40,422 nt of DNA from Symbiodinium natans. Its lineage: Eukaryota; Sar; Dinophyceae; Suessiales; Symbiodiniaceae. The notes under the pieces are model-generated. The model saw nothing but the letters and a program-made list of their open reading frames with translations, searched no databases and was not told where the DNA came from. Of this stretch, positions 30,701 to 34,745 are shown piece after piece. Where the stretch lies: assembly GCA_905221605.1 (NCBI GenBank), contig CAJNDS010002509.1, positions 282,177 to 322,598 of the forward strand, in the 5' to 3' direction. The position numbers were made by a program, and so were the translations under genes. Numbering within the stretch: position 1 is the first letter of the stretch; every line of letters starts with the position of its first letter.

Positions 30701-33197
30701 GATCTCTTTAGGGTTTAGGGTTTAGGGGTTTAGGGTTTGGGGGTTTAGGGGTTTAGGGTTCAGGGTTTAGGGCTTGAATTGCTAGTATCCTCAACTGTAC
30801 GGTTTGCCTAGGATTTAGGGTGTAGGGCCTTAGGGTAAACATACGCTCAGTAGATGTGTCATGAATCATGTCTAGACGCCTCTCCACATATCTGCTTTGG
30901 GCATTTCTAGGCTGAACCCTCAACGCATGGGTTGAGGGTTCAACCGAACGAAAGCGGTGAAGGTAATGCTGAATGCCTCTGCCGATTGGATGCCCTTACA
31001 AGGAGGGGCCCCCTTGTTATAACTCTAACTATAGTTAAGGGACTTATATATCCTGAGTTAGGATCCTTATAACCCAATTTAGGGTTCTTATAACTCTACT
31101 GATAACTAGGGTTTACCCCTCCTTGTAGAAACCCCAAATCCTAAACCCTAAACCCTAAACCGTTATGTCAAGTGCCGCAACTGTTCCGAGGAGCTGTCTC
31201 AGAGTGTGCAGGGGCGACTGCGTGAGGCGCCTTGGTTCTAGCCTACCAGCCCCTAAACCCTAAACCCTGAACCCTAAACCCTAAACCCTAAACCCTAAAC
31301 CCTAAACCCTAAACTCTGTAAACGGGATGGCTGTCTGTAAGGGTTGGGCTCATCGAAGCACTGCGCCCTTATCCTAAGACTTTTTGCCTCATAAAGGTCC
31401 ATGGGTAGTTAGAATTCCGGAGCTGCGTACCGGAACTTGGATTGGAAAATACAGTTGCCCTACACATGGCCCTACTTGTAAGTACCCCTGCACCGACACC
31501 ATACCCGGCCAGCGCTTGGTCGTGAGAGGTAGAGCAAACTGGCTCTCAAGCCCCTAAACCCTAAACCCTAAACCCAAAACCCAAAACCCTAAACCCTAAA
31601 CCCTCTAGACTCGCACCATCCTGACGTCAGCTCAGATCAGAGTTGAAAGTCCAACCATGCTGGCTTGCACGAAACATCTCCGAGCAACAAAAGCATCTGT
31701 TGAAGGGGGCTTGCTGAGGCATCATTGTTTTTTTTTCAGCTGAATTTTACGAGGTAACTTGTGCTCTGACCTGAGTGTAAAATGATATACCTACCCCAAA
31801 AGTTTTATGTGAACCTTCAAGTAGGGTATACCCTAAACCCGAAACCCTAAACCCTAAGCCCTAAACCCTCTAGGGTTCAGGGCTGCTTTGCCTTTGAGCC
31901 CGAATGGAACAGGTGGCCAGCCATCACGGTGGCAAGGTGCCCCTTCACGGAAGGCTCTTTGCCCAGTGGCTGCACCATGCCTTCCCACGCGAGTGCCCGT
32001 ACCCCCATGTGCAACTGGGCAGCAGTTTAGGGTTCAGGGTTGAGGGTTTAGGGTTTAGAGTTTAGGGTTGAGGGTTGAGGGTTTAGGATCACAGACACCG
32101 GCTACGATCTTAACTTAAGGTCCCCTACACTACTTATCCAAATCTTCGTTAACCTATAGGGACGAGGACCGGGAGTAGGCCCTTTTGTCCTTTTTTAGGG
32201 TTGGGATTCCCTTATAATCACCTTAAAACCAAAAAGGGCACCCTTCCTATTCCTAGGTTACTCCCGGGTCTAGGGGATCATATATCACGTCCTCATACTC
32301 TAATTACTCTGTGCCATTATAGCCCAATAGTCCGAAACAAACACGCCCTGCGGGGTTCAGAAACCCTAAACCCTAAACCCTAAACCCTAAACCCTACACC
32401 CTAAACCCTAAACCCTAAACCCCCCTAAACCCTGAACCCTGAACCCTGAACCCTGAACCCACTCACAACGGCGCCTTGAATCCCATGCAGCCGAGGTCCG
32501 GGAAGACCAACCCCATGACGGCCGACGCCTGGATGCAGGCCAAAGGACTCAGCGTCTCAGCCACCAAGGAAGCCTGGCAGCCCAGTGGCACCCTTTACCC
32601 TTTTTTTGGGTTTAGGGTTTAGGGTTTAGGGTTTAGGGTTTGGGGTTTAGGGTTTAGGGTTTAGGGTTTAGGGTTTAGGGTTCCCTCAGAAAGTAACCAA
32701 CCCCACAAAAGGGTGCCTTTATTATACCATGGCTACTGGGCTACCAAGGAAGACATGACGCACTACATCTCGCAGGCAATTGGGAGGGGGGGAATCACAA
32801 AATCCCTAAACCCTAAACCCTAAACCCTAAACCCTAAACCCTAAACCCTAAACCCTAAACCCTAATTAAACCCTAAACCCTAACCTGGTTGAGGGTTCGG
32901 AGCCTCCAACGGGTGTTGGGGTGCGCCATGGCCGAAAGAATGTCCCCACAATTGTCTTCCGTAGGTTCCTCATGCAAACACATGTAAACTCCATCGGCTA
33001 CACCCTAAACCCTAAACCCTAAACCCTAAACCCTAAACTCTAAACCCTAAACCCTAAACCCTACACCCTAAACCCTAAACCCTAAACCCCAAACGGGCGA
33101 AGCAGGCTGCGGCAAAGCCATCCTCCACCGAGCTCCCTTGGACGCACGAGGAGGAGCTCCTGTCGAAACCAGCCGCCCCCGCGGGTGGAAAGTCCAG
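7510..33197 (+). CDS. Large multi-exon gene for a signal-peptide protein of a conserved dinoflagellate family, function unknown
   Basis: Rebuilt from 26 exons: 7510-7584, 8357-8418, 9017-9083, 11326-11346, 11615-11707, 13045-13092, 13812-13869, 20009-20076, 21140-21169, 22071-22132, 22538-22626, 24127-24203, 24840-24869, 25528-25559, 26178-26255, 26724-26790, 27442-27464, 28493-28559, 29205-29231, 30124-30170, 30662-30692, 31191-31226, 31913-32010, 32496-32568, 32749-32775 and 33106-33197. They total 1478 bases (about 492 residues), and every junction keeps frame. The first 18 residues look like a signal peptide (MAAFRMLVGLLTIGSAHA). Cysteines cluster in SNCVASSSIFSVCCVNECE and in FPRECPYPH. 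From memory, the order of blocks matches proteins common in dinoflagellate genomes; I know no reaction or named domain. The signal peptide suggests the secretory pathway. The exons at 33674 and from 34691 to the right edge may extend it. Confidence 0.8.
7585..8356 (+). other. Intron 1
   Basis: GC-AG, with the 8-base direct repeat CCAGGCTG across the two junctions. TTTAGGG array near the 5' end (7646-7700), CCCTAAA array near the 3' end (8226-8322), and a CAAGGAGGGG element at 7963-8127 between them. Confidence 0.65.
7963..8127. mobile_element. Family A element, longer copy
   Basis: Same ends and TTATAAGGATCCTTACTC interior as 1398-1522, with about 40 extra bases near the right end (8070-8110). 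Confidence 0.7.
8357..8418 (+). CDS. Exon 2
   Basis: Reads AAGSVSAEKLRETVLSEATG. Phase 0 at the start. The donor chosen, GC at 8419, leaves two bases that join G at 9017. GC at 8411 is an alternative that would break the phase. Confidence 0.6.
8419..9016 (+). other. Intron 2
   Basis: GC-AG. Orientation is reversed relative to intron 1: CCCTAAA and CCCCTAAA arrays occupy the 5' half (8452-8745) and TTTAGGG the 3' part (8903-8998). Confidence 0.55.
8638..8745 (+). repeat. CCCCTAAA octamer array
   Basis: About 12 copies of an 8-base variant of the telomere-like unit, then normal heptamers. Confidence 0.8.
9017..9083 (+). CDS. Exon 3
   Basis: Only one frame is open: QAQTQVMSALGSGNRVTERR then LQ. 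The acceptor is ATCTCAG and the donor GC at 9084. The pattern (short helix, LGSG, charged helix) fits the region before the RYVLHR block in the family as I remember it. Confidence 0.7.
9134..9265 (+). repeat. GGGCTTA variant array
   Basis: About 18 copies of a C-substituted unit (TTAGGGC), uniform enough to have spread as a block. A second array of it is at 11169-11247. Confidence 0.8.
10909..11044. mobile_element. Inverted-repeat element with homopolymer ends, family F (GCTTAAGAACCCCCC)
   Basis: CTACTATTTGCTTAAGAACCCCCC on the left and GGGGTTCTTAAGCACGTAGTGG on the right, with runs of C and of T/G inside. Confidence 0.65.
11326..11346 (+). CDS. Exon 4 (21 bases)
   Basis: Reads SFAPDFR, phase 0 at both ends. 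The acceptor is ACAAG at 11321-11325 and the donor GC at 11347. It is accepted because it bridges exons 3 and 5 in frame and resembles the family segment before RNAHGNL. Confidence 0.5.
11491..11543 (+). repeat. G-rich tract just upstream of exon 5
   Basis: About 50 bases of G with two T interruptions, about 70 bases before the exon 5 acceptor. Confidence 0.75.
11615..11707 (+). CDS. Exon 5, RYVLHRLFVQRH block
   Basis: Reads LQRNAHGNLGDAAARYVLHR and LFVQRHAMYIK. I associate this block with the dinoflagellate family. The donor is GC at 11708 (AAG|GCCC). Acceptor AG is at 11613-11614; nearby AGs at 11588 and 11622 are alternatives. Confidence 0.8.
12227..12310 (+). repeat. GA-rich tandem repeat
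   Basis: A GA run, then four copies of AGAGAGGAAC and related units. Confidence 0.8.
12606..12812. repeat. Dispersed repeat, family E, with AT-rich core
   Basis: The left half (CCTTAATATGGTCCCTAACC, TATGGGCC) is matched on the opposite strand at 26010-26104. The centre is A/T simple repeat (12690-12775). Confidence 0.5.
13045..13092 (+). CDS. Exon 6
   Basis: Reads GLEAGGMTWQNLSTTE. It joins exon 5 as HAMYIK-GLEAGG. The donor is GT at 13093. The sequence GAGGTGCTG at the exon end recurs exactly at the start of exon 7. Confidence 0.8.
13093..13811 (+). other. Intron 6
   Basis: GT-AG, with the 9-base direct repeat GAGGTGCTG spanning both junctions. TTTAGGG copies at 13126-13220 near the 5' end, CCCTAAA array at 13676-13802 near the 3' end. 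The hydrophobic open frame at 13269-13353 is considered and rejected. Confidence 0.7.
13812..13869 (+). CDS. Exon 7
   Basis: Reads VLEEHIPAFVLSLFEERLK plus one base of a Gly codon. The GC donor at 13870 is chosen because G plus GT at 20009 restores RLKGAGLGLHEL across the transposon-bearing intron. Confidence 0.8.
14141..14172 (+). repeat. Left terminal inverted repeat
   Basis: GCTCA, a run of C, then CATGATCTAGGT. It pairs with 19622-19650. A short GC hairpin (about 14171-14192) and a second G run (14206-14218) follow just inside. Confidence 0.7.
14384..14413 (+). promoter_or_regulatory. Probable trans-splice acceptor of the ATPase gene
   Basis: The pyrimidine-rich stretch TTGCTTCCGTCCCCGTCCAG ends in AG at 14403-14404 (a second AG follows at 14412-14413), a few bases before the ATGG at 14418. 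This suggests spliced-leader addition. Confidence 0.45.
14418..16830 (+). CDS. P-loop (SF3/AAA+-like) ATPase of the mobile element
   Basis: Two exons, 14418-15520 and 15777-16830, give 718 residues. Motifs: Walker A GTPGSGKT (residues 282-289), Walker B-like FDDG (D340, D341), and RLYCVND with a sensor-1-like Asn (N385). Their order and spacing resemble superfamily 3 helicases or AAA+ proteins. The GC donor at 15521 joined to G at 15777 restores SKERWGAAKWVKGQ across the intron. The N-terminal 270 residues match nothing I recognise; no HUH nuclease motif is visible. The C-terminal 200 residues are Pro/Ser-rich with basic patches (VAKRE, KHKQK) and an acidic tail, suggesting a nuclear protein. 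The role is inferred to be DNA handling for the element. ATG at 14418 is preferred to 14361 because a splice acceptor lies between them. Confidence 0.7.
15521..15776 (+). other. Intron of the ATPase gene made of tandem repeats
   Basis: GC-AG, 256 bases. It contains three copies of a roughly 52-base unit (15552-15603, 15612-15663, 15699-15750). It stays open in the upstream frame until TAG at 15774, so an unspliced transcript would encode a shorter protein ending in a repeated peptide. Confidence 0.65.
16831..17234 (+). other. Spacer between ATPase and transposase genes
   Basis: AT-rich just after the stop (16850-16960), then mixed sequence. There are no credible genes. It probably holds the 3' end of the ATPase mRNA and the 5' end of the transposase mRNA. 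Confidence 0.5.
17235..18561 (+). CDS. IS1595/ISXO2-type transposase, frame broken once, one intron
   Basis: Segments 17235 to about 17860, 17861-18202 and 18301-18561 give about 408 residues. The N-terminus is basic (PKPTPSKRKK). A zinc ribbon follows (CPHCGRG then YRCRHWKC). The catalytic core shows WVDVEADEVDLG (near 17870-17900), VVLHTDGARAY (Asp at 18116) and GTQIIDRFWGHVR (18382-18420), the three acidic positions expected of this DDE family, the last one Asp rather than Glu. Related proteins are called Merlin/IS1016-like in eukaryotes. The frame changes by -1 at a run of six G (17855-17860). The intron 18203-18300 (GT-AG, 98 bases) rejoins GK-AVWMKPHF. It may be inactive unless the break is a sequencing error or is read by frameshifting. 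Confidence 0.8.
17855..17861 (+). other. Frame break in transposase at G GGG GGT
   Basis: The upstream frame reads NPKGG; the downstream frame reads SLWVDVEADE. Re-reading one base at G GGG GGT joins them without loss. The heptamer fits the general X XXY YYZ slippery pattern, but a homopolymer deletion is simpler. Confidence 0.6.
18203..18300 (+). other. Spliceosomal intron in the transposase gene
   Basis: 98 bases, AAAG|GT to ATAG|G, AT-rich, with a T-rich stretch before the acceptor. Removal restores the frame and the domain. Its canonical GT contrasts with most host introns nearby. Confidence 0.65.
18562..18807 (+). other. 3' flank of transposase
   Basis: Holds a short imperfect inverted repeat around 18556-18620 (AACTGTGAG against CTCACAGTT). 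No gene is seen. Confidence 0.35.
18820..19363. repeat. Near-palindrome of about 545 bp
   Basis: Two arms of about 255 bases (18820-19075 and 19108-19363) are inverted copies centred near 19091. CCATGG at 18886 pairs with 19292. Each arm is built of AAAATCCAAAAAA and its complement, so smaller hairpins are nested inside. Transcription would give a long double-stranded RNA stem. Confidence 0.8.
19622..19650 (+). repeat. Right terminal inverted repeat
   Basis: ACCTAGATCATG, a run of 14 G in all, then TGAC. It is the inverted copy of the left end, and AT dinucleotide repeats follow outside. Confidence 0.7.
20009..20076 (+). CDS. Exon 8, LAATLEHLIHDE block
   Basis: Reads AGLGLHELTVLAATLEHLI then HDE. 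The donor GC at 20077 is preceded by GACGAG; the next acceptor has GACTAG|GCGGTG, so 10 of 12 bases match. I associate this block with the dinoflagellate family. Confidence 0.85.
20112..20286 (+). repeat. 56-base tandem repeat, three copies
   Basis: Unit begins CCTTGTATCTACTGGTATAG and continues with GGGTTAAG and AAGTTTAAG motifs. Copies start at 20112, 20168 and 20224; the third is rearranged. Confidence 0.8.
21095..21122. mobile_element. Family A right-end fragment
   Basis: Reads ATATACTAAGGGGGGCCCCTCCTTGTA; only the right end is present. Confidence 0.6.
21140..21169 (+). CDS. Exon 9 (30 bases)
   Basis: Reads AVSRLSVVYQ. It continues LIHDE-AVSRLSVVYQ-AHNYTQ in phase 0. The donor is GA at 21170 (CCAG|GAGCC). 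Confidence 0.75.
21170..22070 (+). other. Intron 9
   Basis: GA-AG. Three TTTAGGG arrays in the same orientation (21332-21420, 21526-21612, 21925-21962). Nothing else is recognised. Confidence 0.55.
22071..22132 (+). CDS. Exon 10
   Basis: Reads AHNYTQASRVDEFELQNLID plus two bases of Thr. The donor GC at 22133 leaves AC, completed by G at 22538 to give LIDT-YMTIFLMG. Reading on without splicing would reach TGA at 22208. Confidence 0.8.
22133..22537 (+). other. Intron 10
   Basis: GC-AG. It holds a fragment of the GGTACATG dispersed repeat (22262-22312) and a second copy of the next exon's first bases (22448-22475), with a short CCCTAAA array before the acceptor. Confidence 0.6.
22538..22626 (+). 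CDS. Exon 11
   Basis: Reads YMTIFLMGTQNISAGSVASE and RQAVLESYP plus one base. The donor GC at 22627 sits in CAGGCCT, which recurs at the next acceptor. It joins as ESYPG-LTGSRTDED. Confidence 0.85.
23152..23240. mobile_element. Family C element, short copy
   Basis: CTAAGGGTCCATGTAACTATA on the left; GGCCCAAGTATACATGGGCCC on the right. Related fragments are at 1036-1083, 22262-22312 and 33335-33375. Confidence 0.55.
23939..24045. mobile_element. Family C element
   Basis: Ends AAGGGGTCCATGCACCTATAT and TAGGTACATGGACCCTTTGGG are inverted copies; the interior has CTCGGGCCC against GGCCCAAGTA. Confidence 0.65.
24127..24203 (+). CDS. Exon 12
   Basis: Reads LTGSRTDEDFAQGNYSFRAA and TQIVE. The GA donor at 24204 is preferred because GGAGAT recurs at the next acceptor; GT at 24210 is the alternative and would add EM. 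A TAA at 24216 would end an unspliced frame. Confidence 0.8.
24204..24839 (+). other. Intron 12
   Basis: GA-AG, direct repeat AGGAGAT at the junctions. The 3' half has CCCTAAA copies (24705-24798), some spaced by AATTA. Homopolymer runs of C/A at 24499-24518 and G at 24606-24617. Confidence 0.55.
24840..24869 (+). CDS. Exon 13 (30 bases)
   Basis: Reads EIGERYGRWQ, phase 0 at both ends; the donor is GC at 24870. It continues directly to DAECKDLKGLL in exon 14. Confidence 0.8.
24960..25130. mobile_element. Inverted-repeat element with C/G homopolymer ends
   Basis: GGGTTCCCCTACTACC plus a C run on the left; a G run plus TAGCAGGCAAACCC on the right. Architecture resembles family F and the ends of the 5.5 kb element. 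Confidence 0.5.
25404..25458 (+). repeat. CCCCAAAA array
   Basis: Six to seven copies of CCCCAAAA (GGGGTTTT on the other strand), the unit used at telomeres of some ciliates, grading into CCCTAAAG and CCCTAAA. Confidence 0.8.
25528..25559 (+). CDS. Exon 14 (32 bases)
   Basis: Reads DAECKDLKGL plus two bases. The GC donor at 25560 leaves TT, completed by G at 26178 to give LMKIEHADTG. Confidence 0.8.
25722..25914. mobile_element. Dispersed inverted-repeat element, family C (GGTACATGGACCC)
   Basis: The left end (TAAGGGTTCATGTACC...ATACTTGGGCCC) is complementary to the right end (CCAAGTATAGACC...GGTACAGGGACCCTTTGG). Confidence 0.6.
26010..26104. repeat. Dispersed repeat, family E, inverted copy
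   Basis: GGTACCCCTTCTATACCCC to GGACCATATCAAGG; reverse complement matches 12612-12700. Confidence 0.5.
26178..26255 (+). CDS. Exon 15, GRVLLKDFYGSALEGNW block
   Basis: Reads MKIEHADTGRVLLKDFYGSA and LEGNW plus two bases. The donor GC at 26256 (CA|GCTGCT) plus G at 26724 gives EGNWQFSESVDYLREL, matching the family as I remember it. The internal ATG is not a start. Confidence 0.85.
26256..26723 (+). other. Intron 15
   Basis: GC-AG. CCCTAAA copies near 26451-26477. A tRNA-like arm (around 26500-26520) is noted but not called. Confidence 0.6.
26724..26790 (+). CDS. Exon 16
   Basis: Reads FSESVDYLRELGALDESDPA then NK. The donor GC at 26791 (ACAAG|GCCC). It joins as PANK-AVLIANYV. An unspliced frame would stop at TAG 26809. 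Confidence 0.85.
26791..27441 (+). other. Intron 16
   Basis: GC-AG. A roughly 20-base motif is repeated in direct orientation (26843-26896 and 26904-26944, AAATTCTACC/TACTTG...AAGGTTAACC). TTTAGGG array at 27058-27110. Confidence 0.55.
27442..27464 (+). CDS. Exon 17 (23 bases)
   Basis: Reads AVLIANY plus two bases. The donor GC at 27465 leaves GT, completed by G at 28493 to give ANYVNSHSNC. The exon is accepted because both junctions rebuild the family sequence. Confidence 0.75.
27723..27842. repeat. Hairpin flanked by 19-base direct repeats
   Basis: ACAGTTTAGTAGAAACTAA occurs at 27723-27741 and 27824-27842. Between them, 27767-27787 and 27808-27828 pair as a 21-base stem (20 of 21) with a 20-base loop. 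Confidence 0.8.
27843..28021 (+). repeat. Long TTTAGGG array
   Basis: About 25 heptamers, near perfect, with three slips (27890, 27915, 27947). Confidence 0.85.
28267..28381. mobile_element. Family B element
   Basis: Shares GAGTAGGCCCTTATTCC and CACCCTTTTCATTCCTAGGTTACTC with the other copies. Confidence 0.65.
28493..28559 (+). CDS. Exon 18, cysteine-rich block
   Basis: Reads NSHSNCVASSSIFSVCCVNE then CE: four cysteines in a short span, probably disulphide-bonded if secreted. The donor is GA at 28560; the GCGAGG sequence here recurs at the next acceptor. Confidence 0.85.
28560..29204 (+). other. Intron 18
   Basis: GA-AG, direct repeat GCGAGG. TTTAGGG at 28583-28670 and CCCTAAA at 28795-28880: an inverted pair. 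It contains a poly-C element at 29043-29149. Confidence 0.6.
29043..29149. mobile_element. Family F element
   Basis: ACTACTACTTGCTTAAAGACCCCC on the left and GGGGGTTCTTAAGAGTTTACT on the right. Confidence 0.55.
29205..29231 (+). CDS. Exon 19 (27 bases)
   Basis: Reads ALLGHLERQ; joins NECE-ALLGHLERQ-VATPDAD in phase 0. The acceptor is CCGCGAG and the donor GC at 29232. Confidence 0.75.
29232..30123 (+). other. Intron 19
   Basis: GC-AG. Degenerate TTTAGGG at 29240-29310. An inverted pair around 29783-29875 (GGTTTAGGGTTTA then a CCCTAAA array), poly-G and poly-C runs at 29892-29908 and 29960-29977, and a fragment of the CAAGGAGGGG element (29625-29679). Confidence 0.6.
29625..29679. mobile_element. 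Family A fragment
   Basis: Retains the ATAAGGATCCTAGCTCAGG core and CCCCTCCTTGTA end; the left part is missing. Confidence 0.6.
30124..30170 (+). CDS. Exon 20
   Basis: Reads VATPDADPDHLLELV plus two bases. The GA donor at 30171 leaves GC, completed by G at 30662 to give ELVALPSATVPAPR; GC at 30169 would break the phase. Confidence 0.75.
30171..30661 (+). other. Intron 20
   Basis: GA-AG. It contains a dispersed repeat (30281-30370) also present at 6773-6870. A short CCCTAAA run at 30582-30597. Confidence 0.55.
30281..30370. repeat. Dispersed repeat, family D
   Basis: Second copy of the 6773 repeat, same orientation, about 70% similar by eye. Confidence 0.5.
30662..30692 (+). CDS. Exon 21 (31 bases)
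   Basis: Reads LPSATVPAPR after the split Ala codon. The donor is GT at 30693 and phase 0 leads to ELSQSVQGRLRE. Confidence 0.75.
30693..31190 (+). other. Intron 21
   Basis: GT-AG. TTTAGGG near the 5' end (30710-30770) and CCCTAAA near the 3' end (31138-31160), with a complete CAAGGAGGGG element (30997-31127) between. Confidence 0.6.
30997..31127. mobile_element. Family A element, opposite orientation
   Basis: Starts TACAAGGAGGGGCCCCC and ends CCCCTCCTTGTA. The interior is the reverse complement of the copies at 1398 and 7963. Confidence 0.75.
31191..31226 (+). CDS. Exon 22 (36 bases)
   Basis: Reads ELSQSVQGRLRE, an amphipathic helix; phase 0 on both sides. The donor is GC at 31227 (GAG|GCGCC). 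Confidence 0.8.
31227..31912 (+). other. Intron 22
   Basis: GC-AG. CCCTAAA arrays at 31253-31315, 31554-31605 and 31835-31870. Nothing else is recognised. Confidence 0.55.
31913..32010 (+). CDS. Exon 23, PLHGRLFAQWLHHAFPREC block
   Basis: Reads VASHHGGKVPLHGRLFAQWL and HHAFPRECPYPH plus two bases. It is rich in His and aromatic residues and is the longest exon found. The GC donor at 32011 leaves GT, completed by G at 32496 to give PHVSGKTNPMT. Confidence 0.9.
32011..32495 (+). other. Intron 23
   Basis: GC-AG. TTTAGGG at 32025-32090, CCCTAAA at 32361-32460: an inverted pair. It contains an AGTAGGCCC element (32167-32273). Confidence 0.6.
32167..32273. mobile_element. Family B element
   Basis: Starts GACCGGGAGTAGGCCCTTTT and ends CTAGGTTACTCCCGGGTC, giving clear terminal inverted repeats. 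Confidence 0.7.
32496..32568 (+). CDS. Exon 24
   Basis: Reads SGKTNPMTADAWMQAKGLSV then SATK. The GA donor at 32569 is preferred because ACCAAGGAAG is repeated exactly at the next acceptor. Confidence 0.85.
32569..32748 (+). other. Intron 24 (180 bases)
   Basis: GA-AG, the shortest host intron here, with the 10-base direct repeat ACCAAGGAAG across both junctions. A TTTAGGG array fills its middle (32607-32690). Confidence 0.75.
32749..32775 (+). CDS. Exon 25 (27 bases)
   Basis: Reads EDMTHYISQ; joins SATK-EDMTHYISQ-AAAKPSS in phase 0. The donor is GC at 32776. Confidence 0.8.
32776..33105 (+). other. Intron 25
   Basis: GC-AG. Two CCCTAAA arrays in the same orientation (32803-32883 and 33001-33090). 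GCAGGC is shared at the junctions. Confidence 0.6.
33106..33197 (+). CDS. Exon 26
   Basis: Reads AAAKPSSTELPWTHEEELLS then KPAAPAGGKS. The LPWTHEEELL stretch matches my memory of the family's C-terminal part. The donor GT at 33198 is preferred; GC donors at 33172 and later are possible. Confidence 0.7.
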
Positions 33198-33673
33198 GTG
33201 CCGCTGGGTTTAGGGTTTAGGGTTTAGGGTTTAGGGTTTAGGGTTTAGGGTTTAGGGTTTAGGGTTATACCCTACCAGCAGCTCCTGATTTTGACATAAG
33301 TCCTGCGTAAATTCAGGCAAGCCGAAACAGAGCCCCGTGAAGGCCCAAGTATAGACTAGATAGGTACATGGACACTTCTGGAAGTGTGCACGAGACCCTG
33401 AACCACTCAGATCTGCCAGCTGTTTCAGGGTTCTGGGTTTAGTCTTCAACGTGCGGACCCTTTTCAAGGATGAGGGCGGAAGTTGTAGCCACTGCTTCTG
33501 AAGAATATCAGGGCTTAGGGTTTAGGTTTTGGGTTTGGAGTTCTGGAAGGCGGACACCTTGTTGATAAGCTTCCGCTTCGTTCCCAGCATTTTTTGGGCA
33601 CCTCTGGTCTGGTTGACTTTTCTAGATTTTAGATCTTCTGAGTCTTAGGTGCATCCTGCTCGTTTGCCCGCAG

Positions 33674-33697
33674 CATTTCCTTGTTTGAAGTGGACAA
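33674..33697 (+). CDS. Possible exon (ISLFEVDK)
   Basis: Acceptor TTTGCCCGCAG. The C joins the two bases left at 33197 to make Ser. The donor could be GC at 33698 or GT at 33702. It is too short to be sure. Confidence 0.3.
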
Positions 33698-34399
33698 GCA
33701 AGGTAATTACGATGAATCGTGTTTGGCTGCATGAGAAACACGTTGTCGGGAGTGTTCCATTTTTCTCAAGAAGCGCGAGAAGAAACACACGATGTTTCTG
33801 CGTTGCCGAGAATCGTGTCTTCAAGGTTTCGATCGTTCGAGCATGGTGCTCTGGCCAATGGATGCAGTGGTAGCATGGACGTTATCATTGTTCGGGCATG
33901 GTGCTTTGGGCAATGGATTCACTGGGAGCCTGGAGTTTCTCAGGCGTCCATTGTATGTTGAAATGTTCTTCTACTAACAGTCCTTCATAGGGATTGTAGT
34001 ACCCCCGATTAGAATCCCTATTTTTAGGGTCTAGTGTTTAGTATAGGGTCGTCCATGGCAGAGCGAAAGTTGCACCTGAGTGAAGGTCTACACCCCAAAC
34101 CCCGATCGCAGATCCGGATGAAACCCTAGAACCTAAACCCTAAACCGAAAACCCTATAGACCCTAAACATCAACTACAGCTGGACAGAAAGTGCGGGCAA
34201 ACGAGCCCGATGAACCTGCAGACTTGGTGCCTGAAATCCGCTAGACCCCGAGCTGTTTCTCGGAATCTGAACCCGAAACCGCAAACCCTAGATGGGGGGT
34301 TTCCGAAAGTAGGGTTTTGGGGTATAAAAAGGTGTACATACCCGGATTTTGGGACCTGGAAAATGCCAAAAAACCTGCAGACCCCGCAGGTCGCTTCTG

Positions 34400-34528
34400 C
34401 AAAGCTGCGCGCTCCTGATCGCCGCCTTCTCGGCCTGCATGGCCTTCGGCCATAGCACTTGGTCCCACGTTTGCTCGGCACGTCGAAGCACCCTCCTGCC
34501 ATATGTGCAGAAGCAGCACGCCTGCTGA
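34400..34528 (+). CDS. Possible exon with membrane segment
   Basis: After acceptor CCCCGCAG, one frame reads SLLQSCALLIAAFSACMAFG, a likely membrane helix, and continues to TGA at 34526. The frame is phase-compatible with 33697. Two other frames are also open, so this is tentative. Confidence 0.25.
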   Translation, partial: QSCALLIAAFSACMAFGHSTWSHVCSARRSTLLPYVQKQHAC

Positions 34529-34690
34529 ATGTTTAAAGGCCTCCTAGAATCCCCCTAAGCCTTAAAAACCCCTCAACCCTATAAACGGGATCACTGGAAT
34601 CACTAGAATCACTAGAATCACTAGAAGGGCCCCACATCTTCGAAGCGGGTGGCTGCGAAGCAGCTCAAAAACGGGCCTTGACGGGAGTAG

Positions 34691-34745
34691 GACCGTCATG
34701 GCCTCAGCACGCGCCCGCGGCTTCTCGAGCAAAGAGCTGAAGCAA
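34691..34745 (+). CDS. Exon (MASARARGFSSKELKQ)
   Basis: Acceptor GGAGTAG, donor GC at 34746 next to a TTTAGGG array. It contains an ATGG at 34698 that could be a start codon. Confidence 0.5.

Larger units (their letters stand above)
33198..34690 (+). other. Intron(s) with two possible exons
   Basis: TTTAGGG array at 33207-33266 and degenerate copies elsewhere. Candidate exons are 33674-33697 (ISLFEVDK) and one from 34400 with a hydrophobic stretch (CALLIAAFSACMAFG); the phases agree, but both are weak. The repeat TCACTAGAA occurs three times near 34595-34627. Confidence 0.35.
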
